DNA of 64,000 nt from Sphingobacterium paucimobilis HER1398 (lineage in GTDB: Bacteria > Bacteroidota > Bacteroidia > Sphingobacteriales > Sphingobacteriaceae): contig NZ_ATDL01000006.1 in assembly GCF_000416985.1 (NCBI RefSeq), positions 1 to 64,000 of the forward strand, written 5' to 3'. The first letter of the stretch is position 1; each line of letters starts with the position of its first letter. Below, one piece after another: positions 51,534-62,000 of this stretch. The translations under genes were made by a program, and so were the position numbers. The notes under the pieces were generated by a model. The model did not search any database and was not told where the DNA came from. It saw only the letters and a list, made by a program, of their open reading frames with translations.

Positions 51534-52412
51534 TTAATCTTGAAAATGCTTTAGCTGCCCCAGGAGGCCGGTAAGCCCTCCGGTATGAATAAACAATATC
51601 TGGCTGCCTTTTTCGAACATGTCCTTTTCCAATAAGTCATGTAATGCAAACAGCGCCTTTCCCGTATAGGTCGGCTCTATCATGATGCCCGTCTGGCGTA
51701 CAAAACTTTGTACAAACTGTATCAGTTCGGGTTTGACCTTTGCATAACCACCAAAATGGTAGTCCAGATGGAGTCTACTCTGCTGTAGGTTAGCACCCAG
51801 CAGCAGCATCTCGTCGGCTATAAAACCTCCTCCTTTCAATACGGGTACCACATGCAACAAGCTTTTTTTATCTTCTTGCGCTATTCCCATTGCAATACCT
51901 GCCGCTGTAGTACCGGTTCCGGCCGCCACAAAGATATGATCATACTGCCGCTCGAGCTCGCCCACCAGTTCCGAACAGCCACGAGCACCTTCTGTTCCTG
52001 AGCCCCCCTCATCAATCATAAAGCTTCTATCGGCTTCTTGGAGGCCATTAAAGAGCTTTTCCTTGTCTTTGTAATCCTCCCGCGACACGAATAGAAGCTC
52101 CATACCAAACAGGCGGCACATATCCAGCACAGTGTTCGAAATCTCCTCGCCCCGTATGAAAGCCTTAGCATAAAAACCAGCCGATGCAGCGGCGCAGGCC
52201 ACAGCAAGGATATGGTTGGACCAAGCGCCTCCAAAAGTAATTAATGTATCTTTACCTAATTCCTTTGCTTTTAAAAGATTATATTTCAACTTACGCCATT
52301 TATTACCAGATATGAACGGATGAATCATATCATCACGTTTCATATAGACTTGAACTGATTTTTGCTGATATAAAGGGTGCGAAAGTAGTTGTTCTGGGCT
52401 AAAGAGAAGCAT
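51534..52412 (-). CDS. D-cysteine desulfhydrase / ACC deaminase family PLP enzyme
   Basis: A 292-residue fold-type II PLP enzyme: VYMKRDDMIHPFISGNKWRKLKYNL carries the PLP-binding Lys in the NKWRK region (NKxRK motif), followed by ITFGGAWSNHILAVACAAASAG and the phosphate-cup AAGTGTTAAGIAMG. ILFIHTGGLTGL ends the fold. Members degrade D-cysteine or aminocyclopropane carboxylate; which one cannot be told. A perfect -7 box TAACTTTG (52469-52462) precedes it with a leader of about 45 bases. Confidence 0.9.
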   Translation of the reverse strand: MLLFSPEQLLSHPLYQQKSVQVYMKRDDMIHPFISGNKWRKLKYNLLKAKELGKDTLITFGGAWSNHILAVACAAASAGFYAKAFIRGEEISNTVLDMCRLFGMELLFVSREDYKDKEKLFNGLQEADRSFMIDEGGSGTEGARGCSELVGELERQYDHIFVAAGTGTTAAGIAMGIAQEDKKSLLHVVPVLKGGGFIADEMLLLGANLQQSRLHLDYHFGGYAKVKPELIQFVQSFVRQTGIMIEPTYTGKALFALHDLLEKDMFEKGSQILFIHTGGLTGLLGQLKHFQD

Positions 52413-52461
52413 AGATAAAAAGGACGTTGTTAATATTCAGTATATTGAAGTAAGAGTACGT

Positions 52462-52499
52462 CAAAGTTAGTACTTTTTGGTGTATTTCACTTACTTTTG
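52462..52499. promoter_or_regulatory. Divergent promoters of the PLP enzyme and RluD-like genes
   Basis: On the minus strand TAACTTTG (52469-52462) serves the PLP enzyme. On the plus strand TACTTTTG (52492-52499) ends 4 bases before the ATG of the pseudouridine synthase gene at 52504, which predicts a leaderless message and rules out the earlier in-frame TTG start at 52477. Confidence 0.65.
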
Positions 52500-52503
52500 T
52501 GCT

Positions 52504-53541
52504 ATGAACGAAGACTTAGATATACAGGAACAAGACGAGCAGGAATTGTATGAACATATACGGATAGTTGCCGACAAAGGGCAGGCCTTGCTTCGTATTG
52601 ACAAGTTTTTAATGAATAGAGTAGAGAATACCTCCCGCAACCGCATACAGAATGCGATTGATGCAGGTTCTGTCTTTGTCAATGATAAAGTTATCAAAGC
52701 CAGCTACAAGGTAAAACCACTCGATGTCATTACAATGGTCTTACCAGACCCTCCACGCGATACCGAGGTCTATCCCGAGGATATCCCATTGATTATTACT
52801 TATGAGGATGACGACCTTCTTATGGTCAATAAAGAGCCTGGCATGGTGGTACATCCCGGGTTCAACAACTATACCGGCACACTGGTAAACGCACTGACGT
52901 TTCACCTCAATCAGCTGCCTACACTACCGGGCAATACCGGACGGCCAGGATTGGTACACCGTATAGATAAAGATACCTCCGGACTACTCGTTATCGCCAA
53001 GAACGAATGGGCCATGACCTATCTGGCCAAGCAATTCTTTGAACATAGCATAGAGCGTCGCTACGTCGCCCTCGTATGGGGAGATATCCCCGAAGATGGT
53101 ACTATCACTGGCTATATCGGCCGCGATATGAAAGACCGTCGGATAATGAATATGTACGATGATCCTGAAAAAGGGAAATGGTCGGTCACGCACTATAAGG
53201 TAATAGAGCGCCTAGGTTTTGTCACATTGATTGAATGCCAACTGGAAACAGGCCGTACCCACCAGATACGTACACATATGAAATCCATAGGCCATCCTAT
53301 TTTCAATGATGCCAGTTATGGAGGGGACCGGATACTCAAAGGGACGGCATTTTCAAAATACAAACAGTTTGTAGACAATTGTTTTCAGACAATACCTAGA
53401 CAGGCACTTCATGCTAGATCACTCGGTTTTATACACCCGAAGACAAAAAAAGAAATGAACTTTGAGGTACCATTGCCTGAGGATTTTCGTTTAGTATTAG
53501 AAAAGTGGAGAGGATACGCTGCTGAAAAAACACAGCAATAG
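52504..53541 (+). CDS. RluA/RluD-family 23S rRNA pseudouridine synthase
   Basis: A 345-residue enzyme. An N-terminal acidic stretch is followed by an S4 RNA-binding domain (LRIDKFLMNRVENTSRNRIQNAIDAGSVFVNDK) and the RluA catalytic domain with HRIDKDTSGLLVIAKN (catalytic Asp) and ETGRTHQIRTHMKSIGHPIFNDASYGG. It converts uridines of 23S rRNA to pseudouridine. The start at 52504 is set by the promoter. Class IV aminotransferase follows 35 bases later. Confidence 0.93.
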   Translation: MNEDLDIQEQDEQELYEHIRIVADKGQALLRIDKFLMNRVENTSRNRIQNAIDAGSVFVNDKVIKASYKVKPLDVITMVLPDPPRDTEVYPEDIPLIITYEDDDLLMVNKEPGMVVHPGFNNYTGTLVNALTFHLNQLPTLPGNTGRPGLVHRIDKDTSGLLVIAKNEWAMTYLAKQFFEHSIERRYVALVWGDIPEDGTITGYIGRDMKDRRIMNMYDDPEKGKWSVTHYKVIERLGFVTLIECQLETGRTHQIRTHMKSIGHPIFNDASYGGDRILKGTAFSKYKQFVDNCFQTIPRQALHARSLGFIHPKTKKEMNFEVPLPEDFRLVLEKWRGYAAEKTQQ

Positions 53542-53576
53542 GGGTCCGCCAAACGATTACGCTTTAATGCATTTTT

Positions 53577-54440
53577 ATGCCTACACATTACATGAACTAC
53601 AACGGCACTTTGCTGCCGGAGGACCATACTATATTTTCGGCCAATAACCGGGCATTCCGCTACGGAGACGGCATCTTTGAAACCATGCTCTATAAAGACG
53701 GAGAGATCCGTTTTCTGGATTTTCATATCGAACGCCTACAACAGAGTATGCAACGGCTTGAGCTGGAATCGTCAGGCAAGTTCGACACCTATTTCTTTAA
53801 GGGAGCAGCAGATGAGTTAATCCGCAAAAACAATATGCTCGGACAGCGCGTGCGCGTGCGCCTTTCGGTATTCAGAGAAGGCGATGGGCTCTATACGCCC
53901 GACAGCAACCGACCAAGTTATATCTTTCAGGTGCAACGTCTGGAAGAGCCACAAAGAGATAAGAAAAACGGTCTTATTATCGACCTATACACGGAGAATA
54001 AAAAGCCCTTTGGCGACCTCTCAGATCTCAAATCAAACAATGCATTGATATATGTCCTTGCAGGACTGTACAAGAAGAAATTTGATTATGATGATGTACT
54101 CATTCTCAATCAGGAAGGCTTCCTCTGTGAAGCGCTAACGTCAAATATTTTCGTGTACTTTGAGAAAGCGCTTTATACACCTGCGCTGAATCAAGGTTGT
54201 ATCGCTGGGGTGATGCGTCGCGTGGTAATGGATATAGCGGAGGCCGAGGGAATACCGGTCATCGAAGCGCAGATAAGTCCCGAAATCATGAAAAAGGCGG
54301 ACGAGATATTCTGCACCAACGCCATACAAGGAATACAGTGGGTTATGGGATACAAGCAGAAGCGTTACTTTAATAAAATATCCCGGATATTGCAGGATAG
54401 ACTGGCAACCTGGACTTATGACAAAGAAGGTAGTCTATAG
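53577..54440 (+). CDS. Class IV PLP aminotransferase (PabC/IlvE fold)
   Basis: A 287-residue fold-type IV enzyme: NNRAFRYGDGIFETML, GQRVRVRLSVFREG, DLSDLKSNNALIYVLAGLYKKKFDYDDVLILNQEGFLCEALTSNIFVYF, and a C-terminal IEAQISPEIMKKADEIFCTNAIQGIQWV. The LKSNN lysine is where PLP binds. It could be aminodeoxychorismate lyase (folate) or a branched-chain or D-amino-acid aminotransferase; the F-N-A-I-Q-G ending fits the PabC-like group of Bacteroidota. ATG 53577 or 53592 can serve as start. Confidence 0.88.
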   Translation: MPTHYMNYNGTLLPEDHTIFSANNRAFRYGDGIFETMLYKDGEIRFLDFHIERLQQSMQRLELESSGKFDTYFFKGAADELIRKNNMLGQRVRVRLSVFREGDGLYTPDSNRPSYIFQVQRLEEPQRDKKNGLIIDLYTENKKPFGDLSDLKSNNALIYVLAGLYKKKFDYDDVLILNQEGFLCEALTSNIFVYFEKALYTPALNQGCIAGVMRRVVMDIAEAEGIPVIEAQISPEIMKKADEIFCTNAIQGIQWVMGYKQKRYFNKISRILQDRLATWTYDKEGSL

Positions 54441-54486
54441 GATAAGGAGAGCCACAAATTCGCCTTTATATTTCAACGCAATTATA

Positions 54487-54517
54487 TTGCTTGTAAGGGC
54501 GAATTTATGTAGGTTTG
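54487..54517 (+). promoter_or_regulatory. Promoter of mnmE, predicted leaderless
   Basis: TTG (54487-54489), 20 bases, TAGGTTTG (54510-54517), then 4 bases to the ATG at 54522. AAATTCGCC (54456-54464) and GGCGAATTT (54498-54506) form an inverted repeat around the -33 element and may end the upstream transcript. Confidence 0.72.
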
Positions 54518-54521
54518 TCCC

Positions 54522-55901
54522 ATGTCTACAAACGGATTAATATCTCAAGATACTATCGTAGCATTGGCTACATCTCCTGGTGCGCAAGGTGCTATCGCCG
54601 TAATACGTGTATCGGGAAACGAAGCGATAAACATCGTCAATGGTGTATTCAAAGGCAAGGATTTGACTGCCCAGGATTCACATACCATACATTTTGGCAC
54701 CATACGTGAAGGAGAAGAAATCCTCGATGAGGTTTTGGTATCACTATTTGTGGCACCAAACTCATACACGAAAGAAAACTCGGTAGAAATATCGACACAC
54801 AACTCAAAATATATCATCGAACGGATTATCAGCCTGCTGATAAAGAAAGGAGCAAGAGCCGCACGTGCTGGTGAATTTACCCTACGGGCATTTCTCAATG
54901 GAGGGCTGGATCTTTCGCAAGCGGAAGCTGTAGCAGATCTAATCGCATCCAATTCCGCTGCATCCCACCAAGTGGCCATGCAACAGATGCGGGGTGGTTT
55001 TTCGAATCAGCTGAAACAGTTACGCGAAGATTTGGTGCATTTTGCTTCTTTGATAGAACTGGAGCTAGACTTCGGGGAGGAGGATGTGGAATTTGCAAAC
55101 CGGGATCAGCTGAAGTCGCTTATACAAAAGATATATACCGTAATCGGCAAGCTTATCCAATCCTTTGAACAAGGGAATGTGCTCAAAAATGGAGTTCCGG
55201 TGGTTATCGCCGGTAAACCTAATGTCGGTAAATCGACATTATTGAACGCCCTGCTGAATGAAGAACGTGCTATTGTATCGGATATCGCAGGTACGACACG
55301 AGATACTATCGAGGATGAAATCAATATCCATGGGGTGACCTTTCGATTTATTGACACCGCAGGCTTACGGGATACAGAAGATGTCATCGAAGCAAAAGGG
55401 GTGGAGCGTACACGGGAAAAAATGAAACAGGCACGATTGATTATCTACTTATTTGACCCCACCCAAGATAATATCGCGGTGGTACAGCAGCAGATAAGTG
55501 AAGTGAGGGATCTGAATATTCCTTTTGTAACGATAATCAATAAGAGTGATTTGCTGGCAGAGGGTGATAGAGCGGAATACAATGTACTGAACCCTTTGTA
55601 CATATCTGCAAAAAAACAACTGGGAATAGATGAACTGAAGGAGGAATTGTTGAATCAGGTCAATCTTTCGAATATCAATACCGACGATGTCATGGTCACG
55701 AATATCAGACACGTGGAGGCGCTACAGCTTACGCAAGCGGCGCTAGAGCGGGTTCTATACGGTATTGACAATCCAGTAACATCCGACTTTTTGGCAATGG
55801 ATATCCGTCAATCCCTGCACCATCTGGGAGAGATAACTGGCACGGTAACTACCGACGATCTGTTGGAAAACATTTTCTCTAAATTCTGTATCGGAAAGTA
55901 G
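54522..55901 (+). CDS. mnmE: tRNA modification GTPase MnmE
   Basis: A 459-residue GTPase that with MnmG modifies the wobble uridine of several tRNAs. The N-terminal folate-binding domain (TIVALATSPGAQGAIAVIRVSG) is followed by a helical domain, the G domain (VIAGKPNVGKSTLLNALL G1, GTTRDTIEDE G2, FIDTAGLRDTED G3, TIINKSD G4) and the conserved C-terminal end FSKFCIGK with the essential Cys. Length is standard. Predicted leaderless transcript. Confidence 0.97.
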   Translation: MSTNGLISQDTIVALATSPGAQGAIAVIRVSGNEAINIVNGVFKGKDLTAQDSHTIHFGTIREGEEILDEVLVSLFVAPNSYTKENSVEISTHNSKYIIERIISLLIKKGARAARAGEFTLRAFLNGGLDLSQAEAVADLIASNSAASHQVAMQQMRGGFSNQLKQLREDLVHFASLIELELDFGEEDVEFANRDQLKSLIQKIYTVIGKLIQSFEQGNVLKNGVPVVIAGKPNVGKSTLLNALLNEERAIVSDIAGTTRDTIEDEINIHGVTFRFIDTAGLRDTEDVIEAKGVERTREKMKQARLIIYLFDPTQDNIAVVQQQISEVRDLNIPFVTIINKSDLLAEGDRAEYNVLNPLYISAKKQLGIDELKEELLNQVNLSNINTDDVMVTNIRHVEALQLTQAALERVLYGIDNPVTSDFLAMDIRQSLHHLGEITGTVTTDDLLENIFSKFCIGK

Positions 55902-55958
55902 AAGTTCTACCCCTATACGTATTACAAGCCGATATTATCAAATTATAGAATAACGAAT

Positions 55959-55974
55959 AGCTCCTTCGGGAGCT
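55959..55974. terminator. Short hairpin between mnmE and lplA
   Basis: AGCTCC-TTCG-GGAGCT, a UUCG-loop hairpin between the converging genes. T runs are weak, so terminator function is likely but not certain. Confidence 0.55.
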
Positions 55975-55978
55975 TTCA

Positions 55979-56965
55979 TTATTTAAACAAGGTTATAATC
56001 TCATCGACCGTCACCTTACCAAAATAAGCGGAAACATCGACTGTGCTCAATAGTTGACGTATTTCATCCTCATGATGGTCCATTCCAATAAGCAGTCTTT
56101 CCAATTCTTCAATAGGTTTTGAGGCGAAAAAGTCACCAAATATCTTGACAGCCTCGATTGATCCTCCTGTTGAAACATCCAGATGAATTTCTATATAACC
56201 AGCAGCGATCTTAATCGCATTTTTAAAGTTATATTTCGGAGAGAAACCGAAGTTCCAATCCCAGGTACCATACTTCTCCTTGATTAACTTCTCAACCTCT
56301 TGGATATCAAACGCTGTCAATTCATAAATTTCTGTTAGGGAATCTTCAGCTACCATCTGATTAATTAGAGCTTGTTTTAGATGATCGATTGTCACCGTAT
56401 CAGAAACATATTCTTTGAGATTTACCATGCGCGATCGATTAGACTTTACAGCCTTATCCTTATATTTCAAAGGATTTATCGTTAAGGCATCTGACAACAC
56501 GCTCATATCCGAATCAAACAATATGGTGCCGTGCTGAATCATTTTACCTGCTTTGGCAAGCTTCGCATTGCCACTGAACTTTCTTCCATCGACCAATAGA
56601 TCATTTCGTCCTTCCAATTGGCCAGGTATCCCCAACTGATGCAACACTTGTAGTACAGGCTGTGTAAATCTGGCAAAGTCCATAAATTCACTTTCGTTCC
56701 ATTTCGTATGAAAGGAAAAATTCAAATTCCCCAAATCGTGATACACTGCACCACCACCGGACATTCTGCGTACGACTTTAATCTCATTCTCCTTTACATA
56801 TTCCAGGTTAACTTCTGCCAAAGTATTCTGAAACTTACCCACGATTATGGAAGGAGCGTTAATATATAGCAAAAAAATGCCCTCAGTAGGAAATTTATAC
56901 AGCAAATATTCTTCTAGCGCAATATTGAAATAGGCATCATTAGAAGGGGAATCTATAATAAGCAT
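55979..56965 (-). CDS. lplA: Lipoate-protein ligase A
   Basis: A 328-residue ligase that attaches lipoate (via lipoyl-AMP) to E2 and GcvH proteins. ALEEYLLYKFPTEGIFLLYINAPSIIVGKFQN, VVRRMSGGGAVYHDLGNLNFSF (the RRxSGGGAVYHDxGN signature), GRNDLLVDGRKFSGNAK with the catalytic Lys region, HGTILFD, then a C-terminal accessory domain (KEKYGTWDWNFGFSPKYNF). Standard length for the two-domain form. Convergent with mnmE. Confidence 0.94.
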   Translation of the reverse strand: MLIIDSPSNDAYFNIALEEYLLYKFPTEGIFLLYINAPSIIVGKFQNTLAEVNLEYVKENEIKVVRRMSGGGAVYHDLGNLNFSFHTKWNESEFMDFARFTQPVLQVLHQLGIPGQLEGRNDLLVDGRKFSGNAKLAKAGKMIQHGTILFDSDMSVLSDALTINPLKYKDKAVKSNRSRMVNLKEYVSDTVTIDHLKQALINQMVAEDSLTEIYELTAFDIQEVEKLIKEKYGTWDWNFGFSPKYNFKNAIKIAAGYIEIHLDVSTGGSIEAVKIFGDFFASKPIEELERLLIGMDHHEDEIRQLLSTVDVSAYFGKVTVDEIITLFK

Positions 56966-57138
56966 GTTGTTTTATATATAATTCAAAATTACTGAAAATT
57001 ATTACATTTGAAATCACCTTTTGTATTGGAATCTCTATAAGCAACAAAGCTGTTAGAGTTTTGAATAGTTATTAATCTTTTGTAAAATTGTGGATTAAAA
57101 CTACCAACCCACATACCAAATAGCACTGATATCAAGAG

Positions 57139-57723
57139 ATGGGAAGAGTTGTATCTTTATTCAAATTAGGGACCGATGAAGCTAGGGAGAGAGGAGATTT
57201 CGAGACCTTGTATGATGAATATTGGGAAAAACTGTTTAAACAGATTATCCGAATTCTGCCCGATGAAGATGACGCCATTGATGTCGTCCAACAGACTTTT
57301 GTCGACCTATGGGCTATCCGTGAGCGTATACCGCAGATCAAATCCCTAAAATCTTTTCTTTTCATCATGGCACGCAACCTGGCTTTTAGACAGTTGAAAG
57401 AACGGCTTAAAAACGAACAATACCGAGCGTATTATGCTTCTCACTACGATACATCTCCACTGGTGACCGAGCAGCAGATGGATTTTAAAGAATTGAACAC
57501 GATATTGGAGAGTCATATAAACCAGCTACCAGAAAAGATGAAAGAAGTATTCCTGTTGAGCAGGAAATCCAATCTTTCTTATCTCGAAATTGCGAAGCAA
57601 CTGAATATATCTGATAAAACAGTCAAGAAGCAAATCAATAATGCGCTAAAGATTCTTAAACTTAAAATCGATGATGATTACATCCCTTATTTGCTGTTGA
57701 TATTGATTTTGGATATACTGTAA
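57139..57723 (+). CDS. ECF RNA polymerase sigma factor of the SusC/D locus
   Basis: A 194-residue ECF sigma factor. Region 2 is DFETLYDEYWEKLFKQIIRILPDEDDAIDVVQQTFVDLWAIRERIPQIKSLKSFLFIMARNLAFRQL; region 4 is INQLPEKMKEVFLLSRKSNLSYLEIAKQLNISDKTVKKQINNALKILK. It is followed by a FecR-type anti-sigma gene and a SusC with N-terminal STN domain, the standard trans-envelope signalling set in which ligand-loaded receptor frees the sigma factor to transcribe susCD. Confidence 0.95.
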   Translation: MGRVVSLFKLGTDEARERGDFETLYDEYWEKLFKQIIRILPDEDDAIDVVQQTFVDLWAIRERIPQIKSLKSFLFIMARNLAFRQLKERLKNEQYRAYYASHYDTSPLVTEQQMDFKELNTILESHINQLPEKMKEVFLLSRKSNLSYLEIAKQLNISDKTVKKQINNALKILKLKIDDDYIPYLLLILILDIL

Positions 57724-57814
57724 TCAAGCTTATAAAAAATAATTTCAGATTCGCCTACTACTTTGGCATTCGGCCTTACTCTTTATAATATAGACGCAGA
57801 TAAAATCCTATATT

Positions 57815-58900
57815 ATGAATAACGAGGATATCAACGAATTACTGGAAAGGTATAGCAAAGGACTATGCTCGCAGGAAGAATGCAAGTATATAGAACGCTA
57901 TATTCTCAAAAATCCTATTGCGGATAATTGGGACTGGAAGGATGAGCAGCATAAGAATGCGACATCAAAAATTATCAAAGCAGGGCTGCCTATGTTGCCA
58001 CGACATCAGTCTGCCGGCATCCGCTGGATACGATGGACAGCTTCCGCAGCTGTAGCCATGCTATTATTCGCAGGCGTCTGGTTTATTAACAGTGAACAGG
58101 GAGCGCTGGAGGATTCAAGCTATGTGATCGCCGAAGCAAAAGATTACAACAGCGAGAAAGTAACGATTACCTTACCGAACGGGAAGGTACAAGCGCTGGA
58201 GGGAACGCTTTCTGCAGAAGACCTTAGAGCCCTTGTGTCACAACAAGAAGGGGGAGTTGCCGAAGCCTGGCTTACCATACAAGTCCCTAGTAGACAACAT
58301 CAGGAAGTGACATTAGCGGACGGTTCATCCGTATGGCTCAATGCCGGTTCTATTCTTCGATTTCCACAATCGTTTACAAAAGAACATCGCCAGGTCTATC
58401 TGGAGGGCGAGGGGTATTTCGATATTGCGCATAATATAGAGAAGCCATTTCATGTCTTTGCAGGCAAGGGAGAAATTGAAGTTACAGGTACTAAATTCAA
58501 TGTACAGGCGTACAAGGAGCAAAACTCAGTCCGAACTTCACTGGTCGAAGGTGGTGTTAAATTCTACATGGATAAGAAAGAGTATAAGCTAACACCAGGA
58601 ATAGAGCTTATCGCAGACACCGACAAACATGAGGCTATAAGGCAAAAATTTGATGTCAATCAATTGACTTCTTGGAAAGATGGCTATTTCACTTTTGATA
58701 ACATGGAGCTTCTGGAAGTTATGCAACTCGTAGCCAGATGGTATAATATCACCATACGTTCTGATATGAAATTAAGCAGTAAACGCATAGGAGGTACATA
58801 TCCGACGGACTTACCATTGGAAGAATTATTGGAGGATCTGTCCGCCCTAAGTGGTGTAAAATTTGAAATTCAAGGGAAGGAGGTGCATATCGTTCGGTAA
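57815..58900 (+). CDS. FecR-family anti-sigma factor
   Basis: A 361-residue membrane protein. Residues 1-70 are cytoplasmic and bind the sigma factor (NELLERYSKGLCSQEECKYIERYI), a membrane helix lies at about 71-90 (WTASAAVAMLLFAGVWFI), and the periplasmic part has the FecR core (VTLADGSSVWLNAGSILRFPQSF, REVYLEGEGYFDI-like, KPFHVFAGKGEIEVTGTKFNV, VRTSLVEGGV) and a C-terminal STN-like secretin/TonB short-N domain (FTFDNMELLEVMQLVARWYNITI). It transmits the receptor signal to the sigma factor. Confidence 0.93.
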   Translation: MNNEDINELLERYSKGLCSQEECKYIERYILKNPIADNWDWKDEQHKNATSKIIKAGLPMLPRHQSAGIRWIRWTASAAVAMLLFAGVWFINSEQGALEDSSYVIAEAKDYNSEKVTITLPNGKVQALEGTLSAEDLRALVSQQEGGVAEAWLTIQVPSRQHQEVTLADGSSVWLNAGSILRFPQSFTKEHRQVYLEGEGYFDIAHNIEKPFHVFAGKGEIEVTGTKFNVQAYKEQNSVRTSLVEGGVKFYMDKKEYKLTPGIELIADTDKHEAIRQKFDVNQLTSWKDGYFTFDNMELLEVMQLVARWYNITIRSDMKLSSKRIGGTYPTDLPLEELLEDLSALSGVKFEIQGKEVHIVR

Positions 58901-59029
58901 ATGATCAACATATCATTAGAACACAGAAAAAAGAAGTACAAACAAGACTGTCCTGGCTTTCAAACCTAAGGAGCTAGGTTCTATATAAGTTATAAAACCA
59001 ATTTACTAACCTTCAAGTATTGACAACGA

Positions 59030-62000
59030 ATGTATAAAAGATATATTACAAATTCCTGTTGTAATAATTATAGATTGATTAGGCCCATCATGACGTTAAA
59101 ACTAACCATTGCTGCGTTGCTGCTATGCAGTAGCCAAGTTAACGCTTTTGTTTACTCCCAGAATATAAATCTGACACTAAAAGACAAGAGCTTAAAAGAT
59201 GCTTTTTCGAGCATCAGTAAACAATCTGGTTACCATTTTCTATATTTAGAAAATGATATCAAAAATATAGGAAAGATTTCTTTAAACCTCAATGGTATTC
59301 CTTTGCAGGATGCATTGAAGAAGACCTTTGAAAATACCGATCTGACCTATGCAATCCGTGGCAAACGTATTATTGTCGAAAAATCCGGGGAGAAGGCAGC
59401 AACTGCTGTCAAGGTAGCAGCGCAACAACAGACCACCATACATGGCCGTGTAACTGGAGATGGAGGAGAGCACTTAGCCGGAGTGACCGTACAGAATATA
59501 CAGGGAGAATCCACTTCAACCAATACAGCTGGCGAGTTTACAATTCAAGCCAAGAATGGAGATGTATTGCTGATTACCATTGTTGGATATGAGCCACAAC
59601 GTATATCCGTCACCACACAAAAAGAATATGCGATCAAGTTGCAGCCAAAGGTCGATGATCTGGACGAGGTCGTTGTCGTTGCCTATGGTACTGCAAAAAA
59701 AAGTGCCTTTACCGGTTCGGCTACCCAGTTGAATGCGGATAAATTTAAAGATAGACCTTTAACTTCTGTCACCAACTCTCTTCTAGGCGAGGTTTCTGGT
59801 GTGCAGGTTTCTACCGCCAGTGGACAACCAGGTTCTGACCCAACGATTCATATCCGAGGAATAGGCACCATCTCTTCCAGTGTCAATTCTACGCCATTGA
59901 TCGTATTGAATGGTATGCCTTATGACAATCCGCTCAACACCATCAACCCTTCAGATATCGAAAGCCTGACCGTATTGAAGGATGCATCTTCTGCTGCTCT
60001 ATACGGGGCCAGAGGAGCCAACGGGGTGATCCTTATCCAAACCAAAGGAGGAAAAAAAGACAAACAGAGTGTTGGTTTCAAATTGAATCAAGGATTTACG
60101 GCGCCACAGAGCAGCGACTACAAGAAAGTGGGGGTCGCTGATTACCTCTTGGTCAATTGGGAAAGCACACGCAATATGCTTTTAAAGAACGGGATGACGC
60201 TTGAACAAGCAAATAAGGCAGCAGCCGAGAACTTGATCAGCAATGACCTCAAATACAATCCTTTCAATGTGCCTGACGATCAAGTTGTAGATTCTTCTGG
60301 AAAGTTGAACCCCAATGCAAGCTTCATGTGGGGTGATGATACGGATTGGCTTAAATCAATTCAACGCCTGGGCACACGTACAGATGCAGGCATCAATGTG
60401 AGTGGCGGTACGGGCAAGTCCGACTACTATCTTTCGACCGGCTACCTGTCCGAAAAAGGGTATATCATCGGATCCAAATTTGACCGTTATACCATCAATG
60501 GAAATATCAATTCTAAAATTACCTCCTTTTTAAAAGTTGGCGGAATGATCAACGGAGTGCTCAATAAAATGGATGGCTTACAGAATGAAAGCTCAGGGAA
60601 TAATGGCAATCCATTTCGTTATGTACGGTACATAGGGCCTATATATCCTATTCATATCCACAATCCAATAACAAAAGACTATGTATTGGACAACAGTGGT
60701 AATCGTGTATATGATTTTGGTACAGGCTACAGAATATCAGATGACTTGTCTGCTCCGAGCAGAGATTACGTCGGCGGTTCTAACCCCGTATTGGAATTGC
60801 AGAAAGTACATGATGGTTACAAAAGAAATTTGTTGAATGCCAAACTGTATGCCGAAATCGATATCATCGATGGGCTTAAGTTTACCACAAATGGTGCTGT
60901 GAGCGCTGATGCTCGCTTGAACTCTTCGGCCTCTGTTGTTTTTCCAGAAAAACAAAACAGTGGTTCGGTCAGCAAATCAAATTCTTTCACCACCACATGG
61001 ACCTTCAATCAGCTACTTTCTTATACTAAGCAGTTCAATCAGCATCACTTCGATGTATTGATGGGGCATGAAAGCTACGATTACGAATACAACTATCTTT
61101 TAGCAAAGATGTCTGATCAGCGTTTTGACAATGGCAATTACGAGTTTCCAAATTATTCTGTACCGGGTATGCCGACTTCAAGAACAGATAAGTACCGTAC
61201 AGAAGGCTATTTGTCCCGTGTCAACTACGATTATGCCAACAAGTATTTCCTTTCGGGGTCTATTCGTCGCGATGGTACTTCTAGATTCTATCAAGACTAC
61301 CGCTGGGGCACATTCTTTTCTGTTGGTGCAGGATGGCGTTTAGACCAGGAAAGCTTTATAAAAGACCTTGGTCTGTTCGACCTGTTGAAACTGCGTGCGT
61401 CTTATGGAGGAGTAGGCAATGACGATATTGGTACCTATTATGCGTGGCAAGCGTCTTATGAACCCGCTGATAATGGGCTGGAGCCGGGCTATGTCCGTGA
61501 ACGCGAATTGAACAGTCGTTCCTTACAGTGGGAGGTTTCTCATTCCAGTGATATTGGCGTGGAGTTTGGCCTATTCCAAAACCGTTTGACGGGTACTGTC
61601 GAGTTTTTCAACAGACAGTCCAGCAATCTTCTTTTTAAAGTTCCCAAAGCACCAGATGCCGGGCAGACCTATGCTTATCAAAATGCAGGTAGCTTATATA
61701 ACCGTGGTTTAGAATTAACACTTAATGGACAACTGATCAAGAGAAATGGTTTTGTATGGGATATGGGATTTAATGCTACATATTTGAAGAATAAGATCAC
61801 AGATCTACCTGTAGACCCTTATAATTCGGGGGTACACCGCATAGAAAAGGGGCATTCTCGCTATGAGTTTTACTTGAGGCAATGGGCTGGAGTAGATCCT
61901 GCGACAGGAAGCAGTATATATACACCTAGCGCAGATGTGCTGAGTGCCTTTCTTGAGGAGTCTGATCCCGCTAAGCGATCTACCTCTATCGTGGATGTGA

